In this document: positions 28,101-43,100 of the stretch, in pieces
Numbering within the stretch: position 1 is the first letter of the stretch
Layout of the letters: every line of letters begins with the position of its first letter
From: Ciona intestinalis
Taxonomy: Eukaryota; Chordata; Ascidiacea; Phlebobranchia; Cionidae
Length of the DNA: 64,000 bases
Direction: 5' to 3'
Assembly: GCF_000224145.3 (NCBI RefSeq)
Contig: NW_004190506.2
Location: forward strand, 181,517 to 245,516
Position numbers and translations under genes: made by a program
The notes under the pieces: model-generated
Told to the model about the DNA's origin: nothing
Databases searched by the model: none
What the model saw: the letters and a program-made list of their open reading frames with translations, nothing else

Positions 28101-31100
28101 GATTTCTCGATATTTTTACCGAGATTTGTAATATTCAGTGGCCTTCGTCTTGCTATTTGCGACAGGTGACACAAAATACGTTGGAAGCCATCCTCATCTA
28201 CAAGAGGACATGGGGCAGGAACAGCCTTCTCATATTCAGCAAGAGAAAGCTCGTTTGCGAGAGTTTTTGACGTGTATGTGAGTAACAAACCATCCTAGAA
28301 GTAAAATAAATATTATGAATGAGGTTCTATAAAAAAGGTAATGAACCAAATTAGGCCTAAATCTTAAGGACCTCAACCATATAAAATCGAGGTTCTATAA
28401 AAAGAGTGTTGAGGTATTAGGATGAATCTGGTCTAAATTTACAAGTCTTATGAAATACCTTAACATATGACTACAATAATATAACATAAAATGTGAATAT
28501 ACAAAGTTGTGGTAATAGGCCAACTCTAGCCTAAACCCTCAAGGATCTCACCAATATAAAATAAAGGTTCCATAAAACAGTATTTTTATGTCTATGTACT
28601 GTTGAGCAAAGTAGTTAATTGCTTGGTTTTAATCACCAACAAAATAACAATGTGGTAACTGATATGTTTGGCAAAAATGGTAACTGTAAACATAACGGAT
28701 TCCCGCTTTAGTTAATAGACAATTAACAAAGTAAATTAATAGATACCAAGAGTAAAGTAATAGGTGCTGTACATGGATATAATTAACAGAATTCCTGTAT
28801 TTTACACACCTGGTACTTGTAGCATTCAGATTTGGATGAAAACAATTTCACCATAATTTGTTTGACATCGTTTTGAACCTTAAGTGGTAATGGTTGAGTA
28901 AGCAAGCAAGAAGTCAACATTGCAGCTTTGTAATGTGTTGACTGTGTTACTAGAACCTGAGGGTATAATCTAAATTATGAGTGTAAAACGATCGAGTTAC
29001 TATATTATAAATATATATATATATATTGGGATAAATCTGGTCTATATATATATATGAGTGTGACTAGGAACTGAAACAGTATAATTAAATNNNNNNNNNN
29101 NNNNNNNNNNNNNNNNNNNNNNNNNNNNNNNNNNNNNNNNTATATGCGGTTAGTCTGGGGCAGTGGTTACGTACATGGAGGACTCTTACGTACATGGAGG
29201 ACTCTTCATTAGCACCGAATAAAACTTGAATTGAAAACAGAAGTTATTGTAAAAGGGCAAGGGGAAACAATAATGATATAATAGATGATTAATTGATCAC
29301 CAATGGAGTTGGAGCCGAGGATTCCACGGATGGTGGTGAAGTGGATCTTGTGCTTGGAGGAGTATCGGATGATTTACTCGACCTTCTCATCTTTCCCATC
29401 TCCCCTTGCTCCGCACTCCCTTCTACCCTTAGGAGGCGCACAAGAGCAGATTTAGCAGCGTAACTCACTCGTGGATTCTCGCATGATAACAAGTCAAAGT
29501 AGATGCCAACCACTGTGTCTATTGTGTTGGGCACTGATGCTGTAAAAATAAAAAGTAATTAGCAATTTTAAAGTTTATCATAAATTTCGTAAGTTTATTA
29601 AAAATTTTATGACTTAATTATAAATTTTATGAGTTTGTTATAAATTTTATGAGTTTATTATAAAAATTTTAGGTTTATTATGATTTTTACTGGCTCTTTA
29701 AATAAAAAGTTTATTTTGATTTATTTCGGAAGTAATAGACAAACACAGGTGAAAAAAAATCACCAACAAAGTTTCATATGTGGTAACTATACACCAACAC
29801 TGGTACATCACCAACTACCTGACACTGCGTGAATAACATCCACCATAACTTTGACTGTCACTTCAATCCTTGTAAGACCAGGCAAGCACTGCGGTGTAAG
29901 TAGCTTGCTACGTGGTTTGTTTGACAGCAATCTCCAAAATGCCGACATCATTTTAGAAAGAAGTTGTCCATGTAGTTCACCATTGTCAGCAGGCCTGTGT
30001 GGTGGCAATGTTAATATTATGCTACTTCTGCTACCAGGCATACTGTAAATAATCCTAAGCTGCTCATCTGGTATAAAACTTAGTAATTAAAAAACATAAA
30101 TGTATTTCTGATAGTCCTGATAAAGTCTTGCAGGATGGCAGACAAAACCTCAGAAATACAGTCTTTTTTATACAAGATGAGATGCTAAAAACTTGCTTAC
30201 TTGTCTTGTTTAACTGATGCATCTTCCTCAGGTGAGCTAGCTTCGAGGTCAATGATCTAAAATATTTAAACTTAATTATAACTTCCATAAGTTTATACAA
30301 AAAATTTGGTTTCCAAATAAAGTTCATTTTATGCACCACAATGACTTAGCGATATGCGTCAAAATTGAAAAATACCGGTTTTAATACTTAATGCTGCTAG
30401 CGATAAAAGCATGTGGGTTCTTGGGTAAAACAGTTAACGAACATTGCTTAACCGAATAGTCAATTATTTGGTTGTCCAAAATTGCAGTCATAGACTATCA
30501 GATATAAATTATTACACAAAGTTTTCACATAAGAAATATCCCAAAGATATTATTATAAAGTTCTTGTAAATTATCACAAAGTTTCCTCAAATAAATTATC
30601 AAGTTATTGTTTTGAAGTCGTTTTACGAACCTGTACATCTGATTTCTCGATATTTTTACCGAGATTTGTAATATTCAGTGGCCTTCGTCTTGCTATTTGC
30701 GACAGGTGACATAGAATACGTTGGAAGCCATCCTCATCTACAAGAGGACATGGGGCAGGAACAGCCTTCTCATATTCAGCAAGAGAAAGCTCGTTTGCGA
30801 GAGTTTTTGACGTGTATGTGAGTAACAAACCATCCTAGAAGTAAAATAAATAATATTAATAAGGTGCTATAAAAAGGGTAATGAACCAAATCAGGCCTAA
30901 ATCCTTAAGGACCTCAACCATATAAAATCGAGGTTCTATAAAAAGAGTGTTGAGGTATTAGGATGAATCTGGTCTAAATTTACAAGTCTTATGAAATACC
31001 TTAACATATGACTACAATAATATAACATAAAATGTGAATATACAAAGTTGTGGTAATAGGCCAACTCTAGCCTAAACCCTCAAGGATCTCACCCATATAA

Positions 31101-34100
31101 AATAAAGGTTCCATAAAACAGTATTTTTATGTCTATGTGCTGTTGAGCAAAGTAGTTAATTGCTTGGTTTTAATCACCAACAAAGTAACAATGTGGTAAC
31201 TGATATGTTTGGCAAAAATGGTAACTGTAAACATAACGGATTCCCGCTTTAGTTAATAGACAATTAACAAAGTAAATTAATAGATACCAAGAGTAAAGTA
31301 ATAGGTGCTGTACATGGATATAATTAACAGAATTCTTGTATTTTACACACCTGGTACTTGTAGCATTCAGATTTGGATGAAAACAATTTCACCATAATTT
31401 GTTTGACATCGTTTTGAACTTTAAGTGGTAATGGTTGAGTAAGCAAGCAAGAAGTCAACACTGCAGCTTTGTAATGTGTTGACTGTGTTACTAGAACCTG
31501 AGGGTATAATCTAAATTATGAGTGTAAAACGAGCGAGTTACTATATTATAAAATATATATATATATATATGGGATAAATCTGGTCTATATATATATATGA
31601 GTGTGACTAGGACCTGAAGCAGTATAATTTAAATTATATCAATGTAAAACCCATAATGCCAATACAAACTATATAAATTTGGACAAAAAATACCAATTTT
31701 TTTTAAACATGTTAACATATTGCTGAAAGAATAGAAAACTGCTCCAATTTTTAAAAGATACCACATTTGAGATAAAGAATGGAAAAATGGTTAAATAACC
31801 CCCCATAGTAAAAAAGCTTATAGTTAAAACTAAAAAAAAAAAATGGGTTAGATTCTAGTCCAATATGAAAATAATACATTAATGTTGCTATACTCTATTC
31901 TATGTTGGTAAGGTCCCGCAGCGTGACACGTTACGGGTCCTAGAATTTATGCCAGGATTGGCCCAAGATTAACATACTGCATATGAGGTCGTTTTCTCAC
32001 CTTGTAAAAGTCTTGGAATGAAGATTGTAAAGCAGTCAAGCAGCATGATAGAATATCATCAGCCATACCTGCAATGAATGGGTACATTTTATTAAGGAGT
32101 GTCGAGCGTGTATATACTACACTATATATACATATTGATATTGGTGTATGAATGGTAATTTTTTAAAGTTATATTTAGGAACGTCGAGCGTGTATATACT
32201 ATACATACATATTAGTATATGAAATTGTATAACACCGTGTTATAACTACTGTCTTGGGCCCGTAAAGCGAAGACAAACAAGTTAAAATTTATTCAATTAT
32301 CAATAAAGTTACATATGTGGTAACTGGGGTAAAAAGGGCCTAAGCGGGCACGAGATGCCTATAACAGAACCCCCATGTTATAAACTGTCGTTGCCCGCCA
32401 CAGGGGCAAATAAGTTACATTGATTCATTCAAATTATAACAGCACAACTCACTTGTACTTTGATCTGCAGCCACAGTAGTTTCACTTGATTCCCCAGACA
32501 CCTCGGAATCAGTGTCAATATTCTCGTTTGTTGATTTATTTTTATTCCCACCAGGTTTTATGGTCGAAGCTCCGGTGTTCGTGGCGGTGCCTTCAAATTT
32601 GTTAAACATCAATTTAAATGGGTACCCCCATTTTAAAAACCAAAATACAGTCTTTTAGCATTTTTTCCAAATAACAAAAGTCTAATGAATCGTTTTTGGC
32701 TGCTTCAAACACCTGTGTTGCTAGAGAGCAGTATGTGACAGTCCGTCAAAAATGGAAAATTTGCTAAACTATATTTCGTCCCCAAAGAGTTAAACACCAA
32801 CTTCTATTAGTTTTTGTCTGACAGAAGCTCTATTCCTCTAACCATTCTTTTACACTTATTTCCAAACAGAATTTTAACGATAATGTCTGTTATATTAAGA
32901 ACTCATTTAACCTGATGGTGGTTCTTGAATTGGCCATCCAAACACTTCTTTTGTTTTCCCGTAGACTTTTATACTGTCCACAATGGTTGTATCATCAGGG
33001 TCTTCAGAGGAACTGCATGTCAGTACAATCTGCACAACAAATTCAAAAACATAATTGATATTGCTAAAAGGCATAATTAGGACTTTAAGATATCTTTGCC
33101 AGTATTTTTTAAAGCCAGAAGATTTTTACAGATATGTCTTACGACATTTTTTTTTTCAATCAAAACGGCAAATAATCTCTTTCAGGCTTTAAAAGAAATA
33201 TTTAAAAAGTAAGCAATTTAAACAAAAGCACTTAAATAAAAGAACAATTCTGGTTTAAATCCTACATCCTCAAGGACGGCACCTATATAGGATAGAATAT
33301 TAACTTACCTTTGCAGCATGTTGTATTGACTCAGCTCTAGTAAGTGGCAGGTCAAACCAGCGAGATCTTGACAGCAATGCACCAAATGAAACATATCGGT
33401 CGTTTATATAAACGCACGTTGGGGCAGTGAGGCCTCCGCGATTGCCAACCAACACACGAAGTCCAGTTATAACCTGTATAAAGTAATGTGCTGTTGTTGC
33501 TACTACACATAACATAATAAGTAAAAGCTTCTGGTAAAACAGATCGTTTCTGAATGAAGTGTTTCAGTTGAAAGCTGACAAAATAAGTAAGTCTTCTAGT
33601 TAAAAGAAAACTTTTACTGAAAAAAGTTTTCTTTGATGACATAATAAGTAAACAGTATACATAGATTTGATTTTTTGGTAATGGGCAAAAACTGGCTTAA
33701 ATCCTAGGTCCCATGGCTTCGCAATGTTACTCTTATTAAATACAATAGGAAAAGTTTTATTTTGAAACCATTCCTGAATATATCAAACAAATGTGAACAA
33801 AACATGTATACTGCAAACATATATACCAATTAAATGCAGGAATTTATTTATAAAGTTTTTAATTTTCGGTATGATAATAACTTTCATGCATTCACCATAA
33901 ACTTACCATGTTGGAGTTTTTATTGATGATCTCAATACTAAAGAGGCCGTGAGCTGCTACGTACATTCCTAGAAGACAATTAAAAAAACATGGTTTTTAT
34001 GAACATATACAATGTTTAGTAGTTACATTTGGCGGTTCGTAGGGGGAGGATTCTTCACCGGCATGTAATTACATTACCTGTACTATTGAGACGGTTTTTA

Positions 34101-37100
34101 ATCTGAGCTGCGTTGTACACCTCCAGCAAGTCACCACTAAACTCAACGTCCATTTGATTAAATAGTTGGCAAGATTCAAAGAAATCAACGGGGAAATTTA
34201 TTTCCTCTGTGTCTTGGGCAGTGGCTGAAAGAAAAAGGTTAACAAAAAAATTCTACAAAAAAAAATTTAAAAATGAACAAAAAACGTATGAGAAATATCA
34301 AAAAAAAATTTAGAATATGTAAACTTAAAAGGGCTTTTACCACAACACGTTGATCAGATAGACACAAAAAATAAAGTAAGAATAAAATTTCACTTACATA
34401 CAGATTTCTTGGACTTTTCTGAGTGTTTTCTGTTTCCATTTCCTGAAGAAATAAACAGTAAATATTTGGCAAATGTTTGTTACATATACTACAGAATGTA
34501 AAACTAGCTCAGTGTTAATTAGACTACAGTACTAACTCAATACATATTCCATTCTATACGGGTGAGGAGCATGATGTGTATGAAACATAACACGCGTGTC
34601 ATAACTACTGTCTTTTTTTTAGGCCACACGGGGGTAAATAAGTTACATTCATATTAATATTCTGTAAAAGTAAGGTCATTATATGTGGATGAGGTCCTGC
34701 AGCATGGCATGCCAAGAGTCCAAGAATTTAATCCAGAATTGGCCTATTACCCAAGAAAGTTAAGGACCTACCTAATATGTAAGTTGGTTGAAGCCTGGGA
34801 TGCAACCAGAATCCTGTGTTATCAGCCGAAGCAAGGTAGATACGTAATGATCCATCTTCACATAGAACTATAACAGTGGTTCTATCCCCAGGGTCGGCTA
34901 CAGCGGACGAGCCATGTCTGACTGCCACAAGGTCTTGGAACTTTGCTTTACTTGATGTCATCTGATTTAGTTGAAATATAAAGTTAGTGCAATAACTGGC
35001 ATATTTTTCCAATGACAGACTATATATACTGTCAAGCATATTTACTTGATGTCATCTGAATTTGTTGGAATATAAAGAAACCGCAATGATATATACTGAC
35101 ATGAATAATTTTCCAGTGCATTTTTTTGGTATAAAGACTTTTTTAGGTATAAATTTATTTACATAAATATGCATAAAAGTTCATTTTCCTATACAACACA
35201 AATAAGTGAAAAAAACTGTTTTAGAAAATTAGTGTAATGATTTTATAACCTACAAGACTTATTAAAAACAAACCCTATAGAAAACGAGAAAAAACAATTC
35301 TTAAAAAAACTTATAAAAAAAAAAAAAAATTGAAAACGACTTAAAATGGTTAAAAACAATTTTGAACCTTGATTTCTTGCATCATTATCTTGTCAGGTTC
35401 CACCATAAGAACCATGGGACAACCACCTATTTGTGAGAAGCAAGTTAGCAAGCCAGGATGGTTGATCACTTCAGACCATTCGTATATGGTGCTTGTGCCA
35501 TTACGACTGTTGTTGTTTCCTGAAGGCTGAAAAAAAGAAAGATAATAAAATAAAGATAAAGAAAAAAGGATAATAGGCTGAAAAAAAATAGATAAAAAAA
35601 ATAAAGTAGAGATAAAAAAATATATATATAGAATACAGGCTAAAAATCTTTGATTGGTTGGTCTGAAACATGCAACGTACATGCTATATTTTTATATTAG
35701 ACTGTAGTTTATTCTAGAATTACTATAGTAATTTTAATACTCTGCACTGTAGTTTAAATGGGTTGTAAGGATTTTTGCAGTGGAGGTTGTATTCTATATT
35801 CAGTTAAACCATTTTTAACGTATGGTTGACATAATAAAAAAAACATAGTTTTTGCAAGTTGATACAAACCTTGTACTCAATTGAGAATATTTTTGTCACA
35901 GCATCGTGGCTAGCAGTGAGCGCCACTGCAAAGTTACGACCTGTTGCAAAGCTGAAGAATAGAAGTTTGAGCATATGAGAGTAAAATATGGATACGCCAC
36001 CTCCGGCTAACTGTCCAGCACTCTCTTTTAAGTTGATGTGTTCAACCTAGGATAAAAAAATATAAATTGGTTTATTCTTGCGTGGACAGAAAATGGCATG
36101 TTATAACACAGATGTTCCGTTTCATACAATTCATGCCAGCTTACGAGTTACAATGTAATTTACTTTGCGGGTGATTGTTCTTTGGGGGAGATTTTTTCAT
36201 TTTTATAAACCTTATGTAGCTAATACGCCAGCCTATTACACTGGTTATAACATTATTGTTACTTAGTGCTACATTACTACTGGCCAAATAATAGTGTCTT
36301 GATTTGTCTTGGTGCATTCTTACTTATATACTCACTGCTACCATTGTGTGCATATGTGTCCTTGGGCAAGACACATTACAGCAATTGTTCCAACCCAGTG
36401 GCCACTAATGGGTTGCCTAAATTATCAGCCGCACATAAAAAATTCCTGTAAAATATCCACCCACAAAGTAACATACTTAGTAACTCGTAAGCTGGCAGCA
36501 GGTTTATGAAACAGAACACGTGGCGTGTTATAAGAACTGTCGTTTTCTGCCATGCCAAGATTGTCCAAATTATCAGCCACAAAAAAATGAACAAATTCTC
36601 AAAACTGGCCAAGATAAAGCAAGTTCCATTCATTCAAATACTCACATTTAAAACATTGGTCAGGTAGAATGTTCCATGCACGGCAAGTGACTCAGGGTAT
36701 AGGAGTTGTGTGTAGATGTGGCCAGTTGATGACATCACTAATATACAAGTATCCAGTATACCTTTCTTACCACCAATGAATGTAGCATCCCGTATTTTAC
36801 CAGTTGGTAGCAGGAGGTAATATAATGGAGAAAGTATATCCTGGGAATTGTGAATAGAATATTATATTGAGGTGTTGGTTAATACTGACAGGGTGTTAGT
36901 GGGCCAATCCTGGCCTAAATCCTATGTCCTTGACAAGAACCTCATCCACAAAGAATAGAATTAAAAGTATTGGTCTGTAATAAGTATAAAAGGTATATAT
37001 GCACCTTGTAAATAGGTCTCCTTGTAAAATGCTGGGCAAGATTTTAATATTGGTAGCAGTTTGGTAATTTTGAAAAAATATAACATATTAATTTTGCAAC

Positions 37101-40100
37101 CCTAGATTGTATGATTTTTAGCAGCGGTACAGCTGTAAAAAAATTAAAGAGCGAGTATCGTTTTTTAAAAAAAAGTTGGGTAGTGACATCCAAACCTCCC
37201 CTGGCCGGCCCACCACCTCTAAGAGATATCACACACCTTTGAAAGATCATATATCTTAATAAAGTCAGATGTAACAAGCGCCAGTAAAGCTGGAAATGCT
37301 GGTAGCCATACAGCTCGAATTATATAGTTGTTTGTAGCAAGTTGTGGGTGAAGAACAAGGTGTTGGGTGACGGAACCCGCAGGTGCGGATGATGCAGCTT
37401 GTGAAGCGAATGTGAGAATGTGGCAATCTTTCAAACCACATACAGCAAGAACTTCTTCATTGCATGGGTTGGCTGGGTGGATGAATTGTGTTAACATTAT
37501 GATTATAGTAATTTGTCACTTGTGGTTGAATGGGTTTTTTTTACAAATAATCTTTTAGCAGCTTCATTATGCCTGGTAGCAGAAGAAACAGAATACAGAA
37601 TTAGATGCTCGGCACTGATATCGATACTAATATTTGTATATGTTCTTGGGCAAGATAATTATCAGACATTACTCTAACTGGTCACTAACATGTCCCAAGG
37701 CACGCCAATGTTGGAGGACCTCATTTTATGGAACAGAACCCCATAATTAATGTTGAGGTAATAGGGCAACTCTAGTCTAATTTCAGGTCCAATGGCATGC
37801 CATGTTATAGGACCTCACGCATTTAGAATAGAATTCAACAAACACATATTCACCTGTTAATGTAACCACCGCAAATGGCATTGCAGTTGTGGATAATCTT
37901 GTCAAGGTAAGTTTACGTTTGCTTGCATCAGCTTGTTTTAACAACGCAGAGAGTTGAAGTAAAGTCACTTTTCCCTTCTCATGGCTTACAGCTAAGTGCT
38001 GTCGCCGACCTATTATAAAATGTATTAGAATTTTTATCCTGTTATATTAAGAATCTATATAAGGTTATGCAGATTTGGGTGCCAGTGAAAAACCCTCCCC
38101 AATGTTAACTGCTGAACGTAAAATCCAAACCCCAACTCATATAACTACTAACCCCTATAACCACAAACTTAAAACCTCTAACACTTTCCATAAGCCTCAA
38201 TCTGTAACATACCAGCAGAATTCTTCACTAGTGCCCACATTTCTTGCTATTTAACATAAAAATTTCCTATCAATCTCTATGTTAAGTTACCTGTTGATGC
38301 AGACAGACAACACATTGCCACTCTTCTTACTAGATGAGCGCTGATCAACTGACGAATTGTTTGACCCTGTTATGTAATAAACATTAATTATGATGAAACA
38401 CAGGTTCTTGTTAGAACACAAAGGAATAAGGGACTTGACTTGCACAGGGTGTTGGGGTAATTAGCCAAATGAGGCCAAAATACTCACACGTTAATATAGA
38501 ATCAAATGTGCATATATAATGTTGGAGTAATGGACAAACTCTGGCTTAAATCCTGGGTCTCACACATACAGAATAGAGAACTACATACTACAAGCAAATA
38601 TATATGCTTAATTCTAAAACTATGAATGTGAAAAATATTATTTGGATAATGTTCCCAAGGCATGAATCAGTATACTCATTTTTCTTGAGCATCTGGGATT
38701 AAACAAGGGAATAATCTCAGCTTTTTGATTATTAAGTACACCTCACTGCAATCATGCTAGGCGCCATTGCCCAAAAAGCTTCAGTTCCCAAATATATTTT
38801 ACCATGTATAATATAGAAAAAAAATCTCCCATTTGTGGGGACTAAACCAGGAATACTTTCAGACTTGTGGTGAATCGATTGGTATCATTTCGGTAATCTG
38901 TTTTACCACTAATCAATTTTAAACCATTCTATGTGACATGGGTAAGGCTCTGGAGCAAGGTTTTTAACCATAGTTAAGTAACCGTTACTAGAACATTTAA
39001 AAGTGAAAGTGGGACACTTTAGGGTTTTAGGGTGTAGGGTAGCTTGCACAAATTCAAAGCAACATACTTGGTCTCCAGTAAAGTTTGCTTTCACATTTTC
39101 AAACGCTCCTTCTTGCGAACCAAGTGTAGGGACCATCAGGTTATCAACATTAAGAGAAGGCTTATCCATGGTGTGCAGATCTTGTAGTACTTTGAGGGCA
39201 CGTACAGCACTGTTACCTGTTAACAACATGAATTGTAAATAACTGTACTATATACTGTTGCACTGGGGACATATCTCAGTGTTTTTTCTACCAGATGAGC
39301 CGCTTGGCTACAAGATTATTTACTTATATATTCATATCTTTTCTGTTATTTCAGCTAACAGGCATAATGTAATTAATCTTTTAACGGCTAATTATTCTTT
39401 TAGCTGTATAACGTATAAATTATGTATTTCTGATGTTTCGTCTGCCATCCAGCAAGACTTCAGAGAATCATTGCGAGACGAGAGGCTAAAAGATTAATTC
39501 CATAACCCTTGACAAATATTCTGCATTGTATTGAATAATATGTTCCACAAACCCCACTGACGGAGTTGAGTTCATACTAATCAGTTTGAACAACTTTACG
39601 CATTAACATGAATTGGAACCATAATATATACTTTTGCTGCCAGGTGTATGGCTTTTCAAGTATGTTTTACATTTGATGGATAGGGCCCACACACCCCACT
39701 TACCAGAGTTAAGTTTATACTGGTCAGTTTGAACGACTTCACTCATCGCATCCAGGACTTGTAACAAAGTGTTCATGATCCCGTTGATCCTCGGTTGCTC
39801 CTCCACGCTCTCATCAACCTCCCCGTCGATCCGGAGCAATCCCAACAACTTCTTCCGGGATCCATCCACCACAAGAGGGCAGTCAAAAGACAATTTGCGT
39901 TTTTCTCGACTTTAAAAAAACAATTTTTGTTAAGAATAAAGTTTAGAAGAGGCAAGTAAAAACATTTGTTGGGGATAATTTATTATAGGGTTTTAATACT
40001 TTTTAAAATAAATCAAAAGTTTGTGCAAACTATAGGGCGAATAGGCATACTCTAGGGTATTCGCACGATAATTGTCAATTTTAAAAAATAAGAAATCGAT

Positions 40101-43100
40101 TAGACTACACTTACTTAGTTTGTTTGGTGATGATATTTTGCAAGCGTTTAGCAGCAACTACAGCAGTTGGTTGTTCTTCCACTTTTGCTGTTGTTTTCTA
40201 TTAAATGAAGAGTCGATTTATATCAAATATTGTATAACAATTACTTTATTTACAAATTTAAAAAGTACTAAAATTTGCAAACAAGGTACTACTACTAAGT
40301 ATAAAAAATTGTAATTTTATTTACAAATATTACATACGTAAAAAGTATATTTCAAGCATTGGTATAATGTCTTATAATACTGTGGGGTAAGATGGCACAT
40401 AACTGTGGGGTAAGATGACACATAACTGTGGGGTAAGATGACACATAACTGTGGGGTAAGATGGCACATAACTGTGGGGTAAGATGACACATAACTGTGG
40501 GGTAAGATGGCACATAACTGTGGGGTAAGATGGTACATAGCCGTGGGGTAAGATGACACATAGCTGTGGGGTAAGATGGCACATAACTGTGGGGTAAGAT
40601 GACACATAGCTGTGGGGTAAGATGGCACATAACTGTGGGGTAAGATGGCACATAACTGTGGGGAAAGATGGCACATAACTAGGGGTAAGATGGCACATAA
40701 CTGTCGGGTAAGATAACTGTGGGGAAAGATGGCACATAACTAGGGGTAAGATGGCACATGACTATGGGGTCAGATGGGATACCATTAGTAACAAAACCCA
40801 GCATTACCTTGTCCTGTGCATTAGATGTTGCGGATGTAGATGAACTGGGGGGTACAAGAGTTGAGGACGATGTACACGCTGATGCGGGGCGAGATGGGTC
40901 GGAGAACGCCGAGATCCCTGACGCCACTTTGTCGCTTCCTGGGACTCTTTTAACCAAAGCCTGGATGTGCAAAAGATTGAAATAAATGTTATTTGGATAA
41001 AAAATAATATATGTATTAGTGGCACACCATGAGATCTGAGAATTAGGCCAGAGTTGGTCCGATCTCCCTAAAACAACTATTGATGTATAGATAAAATTGT
41101 GAACAAATAAGAAAAAAAAGAAAATAAAAACCTATTATAGTTTATATCCTCTGCGCTAAATAAAAAACAGTTAAACTTAGATTAAGAAACTATTGGATAT
41201 TTGGATATTTTGCGCCAAAGGTGTCCATCTTATATGAACATCCCTACACACCTTGCAGGACTTGTTTTCCTTTGCTCCACAATCACAGAAAAAAGATCCA
41301 AACTTTGCATATGAGAGGTCGTGACCCTTGTGACATACTTTGGCACAGATAGTGCATACACCAACCCCATCCACCATGTCACATGTGTGGCAGTGGTACC
41401 TAGGAATATATATTGAAATAAACAACTAAATAAGAAGTGGTTAAAATAATTGAGAAAAAGGGAATAAAAAATTGAAATAAATTTACTAAATAAAGAAAAC
41501 CAATAAAGTTTGACACAGTAGCAGGCCTACCCTGGAATTTTCTGCTCTGCATTAATCAGTCAACATTGGCATCAAATTGGTTTTAATGAATGCAAATATA
41601 ACTTCTAAAATGTTTGGCGCCTATAAATTTCTATGTGAGTGAGGCCTTTGTCAAGGACCTGGAATTCAGGCCAAATTTAGCCCATTAATCCAAACATTGT
41701 ACATGAAAATTCTATTCTATATCAGGTTCTCTGTTAAAGCCTTTATTGAACCAGGGATTAAAGCCAGAGTTGGTCCATTACCCTAACCCCCAGAAAGGCT
41801 TCTATAAATACAACTCTTACCAATGTTGGTTCATAAACTTTTATAAATATATGTTGCAATTGAAGTCCTTGTTTTTATGAAATTCAAGCAATTCAAGAAT
41901 GTTCATTTTTAGTGGTTAGTTAAAGTAGGATACCCATGAAGGCTTTTATAAATACAACACTTACCAATGTTGGTTCATAAACTTCTTCTGTGTAACTGTG
42001 TACGTGCACAACTTATTCCACAATCCATCTTCTTCTTGGTTGGATGGTTCCTCTTCATTAGAGATGTTGGTCTCATCCTCCTCAAAATCACAATCCTCAA
42101 AATCCTCTCCTCCCTCATCATCTGAGAGGTCTGTGGTAAAGTAGATGAAGAATTGTGATTAGTGGCGCAATCAGGGAGGTTTGGGTGTCACAACACCCCT
42201 TTTTGAACACAAAAAATGTGGGGATTGTGTGGAAAAATAATTAAATAGGGTGACTAAACAAGAAGATGATGGTTTATAATCAGTGGCGCAGTCAGAACTT
42301 CACCTAGATTTTTTTACCCCCATTCTTAATTTTTCCTGGCTCAGCCACTGTGTGCGACCGTGATGAAAAATCATCATTGTGAAACATGAATAACTTAAGT
42401 CAGCATTGGCAAAGGGGGATTTTGTAAAAGATATTTCCCACACATTAATGCAATGCATAGAAATGTTGCTCTCAGTACCCGTTTAAGGTGGCTGTACACA
42501 GTATCCAGAATTTGTCCATTTTGTCTGTTTTGTCCAGATTTCGCTGCCGCATGCGGAACTCGGTAATGGGTTTGCATGCGATTTCGCAGGCCAATTCGCA
42601 TGCCGGATATCGTGTACAGCACCCCTTTACACAGTATATATGAAATAACCCTATATACAGTACCCATGGTTTCTCAGAAATAATGTACTGATAACAAACA
42701 AATTGTTACCGTCAGTGTTCAACTCTATTTGGTCTTTATCTTTCCTCCTGAGTGCAGTAAGCAGGTCAGCCACATATAGAAGTAATGGACTGCATGTAGA
42801 GAGTGATCGTACAACTGGGTTCTGTTGGTCATATATCAGGGTTAAAATATTTTAACTAAATCATAATTAGGCCAAATGTTTTTCATAAAATGTTAAAATT
42901 TTAAAATAACTTCTTTTTTTTAAAAACAAAAATGAAGTATTTTTCTTAATTCACCTCTTAAGAAAAAAAAGTAAAAAATATGTATTTTTATTTATTTCTA
43001 TATTTTTTTTGTACCTCGGCATCAGCGTACAGTAATTTTGTGTTCTCTTCCTTTTTTAGTATCACGACACAAGCGTCGAGCCACCAGAGGGCATAAGCGA

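Larger units (their letters stand above)
26442..29090. repeat. Large duplicated segment, copy 1 (five UBR4 exons)
   Basis: This segment matches 29141-31633 in order and orientation over about 2.5 kb. It ends exactly at the 50-N gap. Differences are scattered substitutions, small indels in introns and one extra piece of about 130 bp near 27368-27497 flanked by 'cttctgctaccaggc'. Exon lengths are unchanged. Divergence appears higher in introns than in exons, which fits two alleles or a recent duplication under constraint. Confidence 0.9.

Noticed and set aside
40317..40737. Three overlapping minus-strand ORFs of 99-121 residues made of [12 protein letters not shown] repeats
   Set aside because: They are the three frames of a 23-bp minisatellite that lacks stops on that strand; there is no start context, homology or exon structure.
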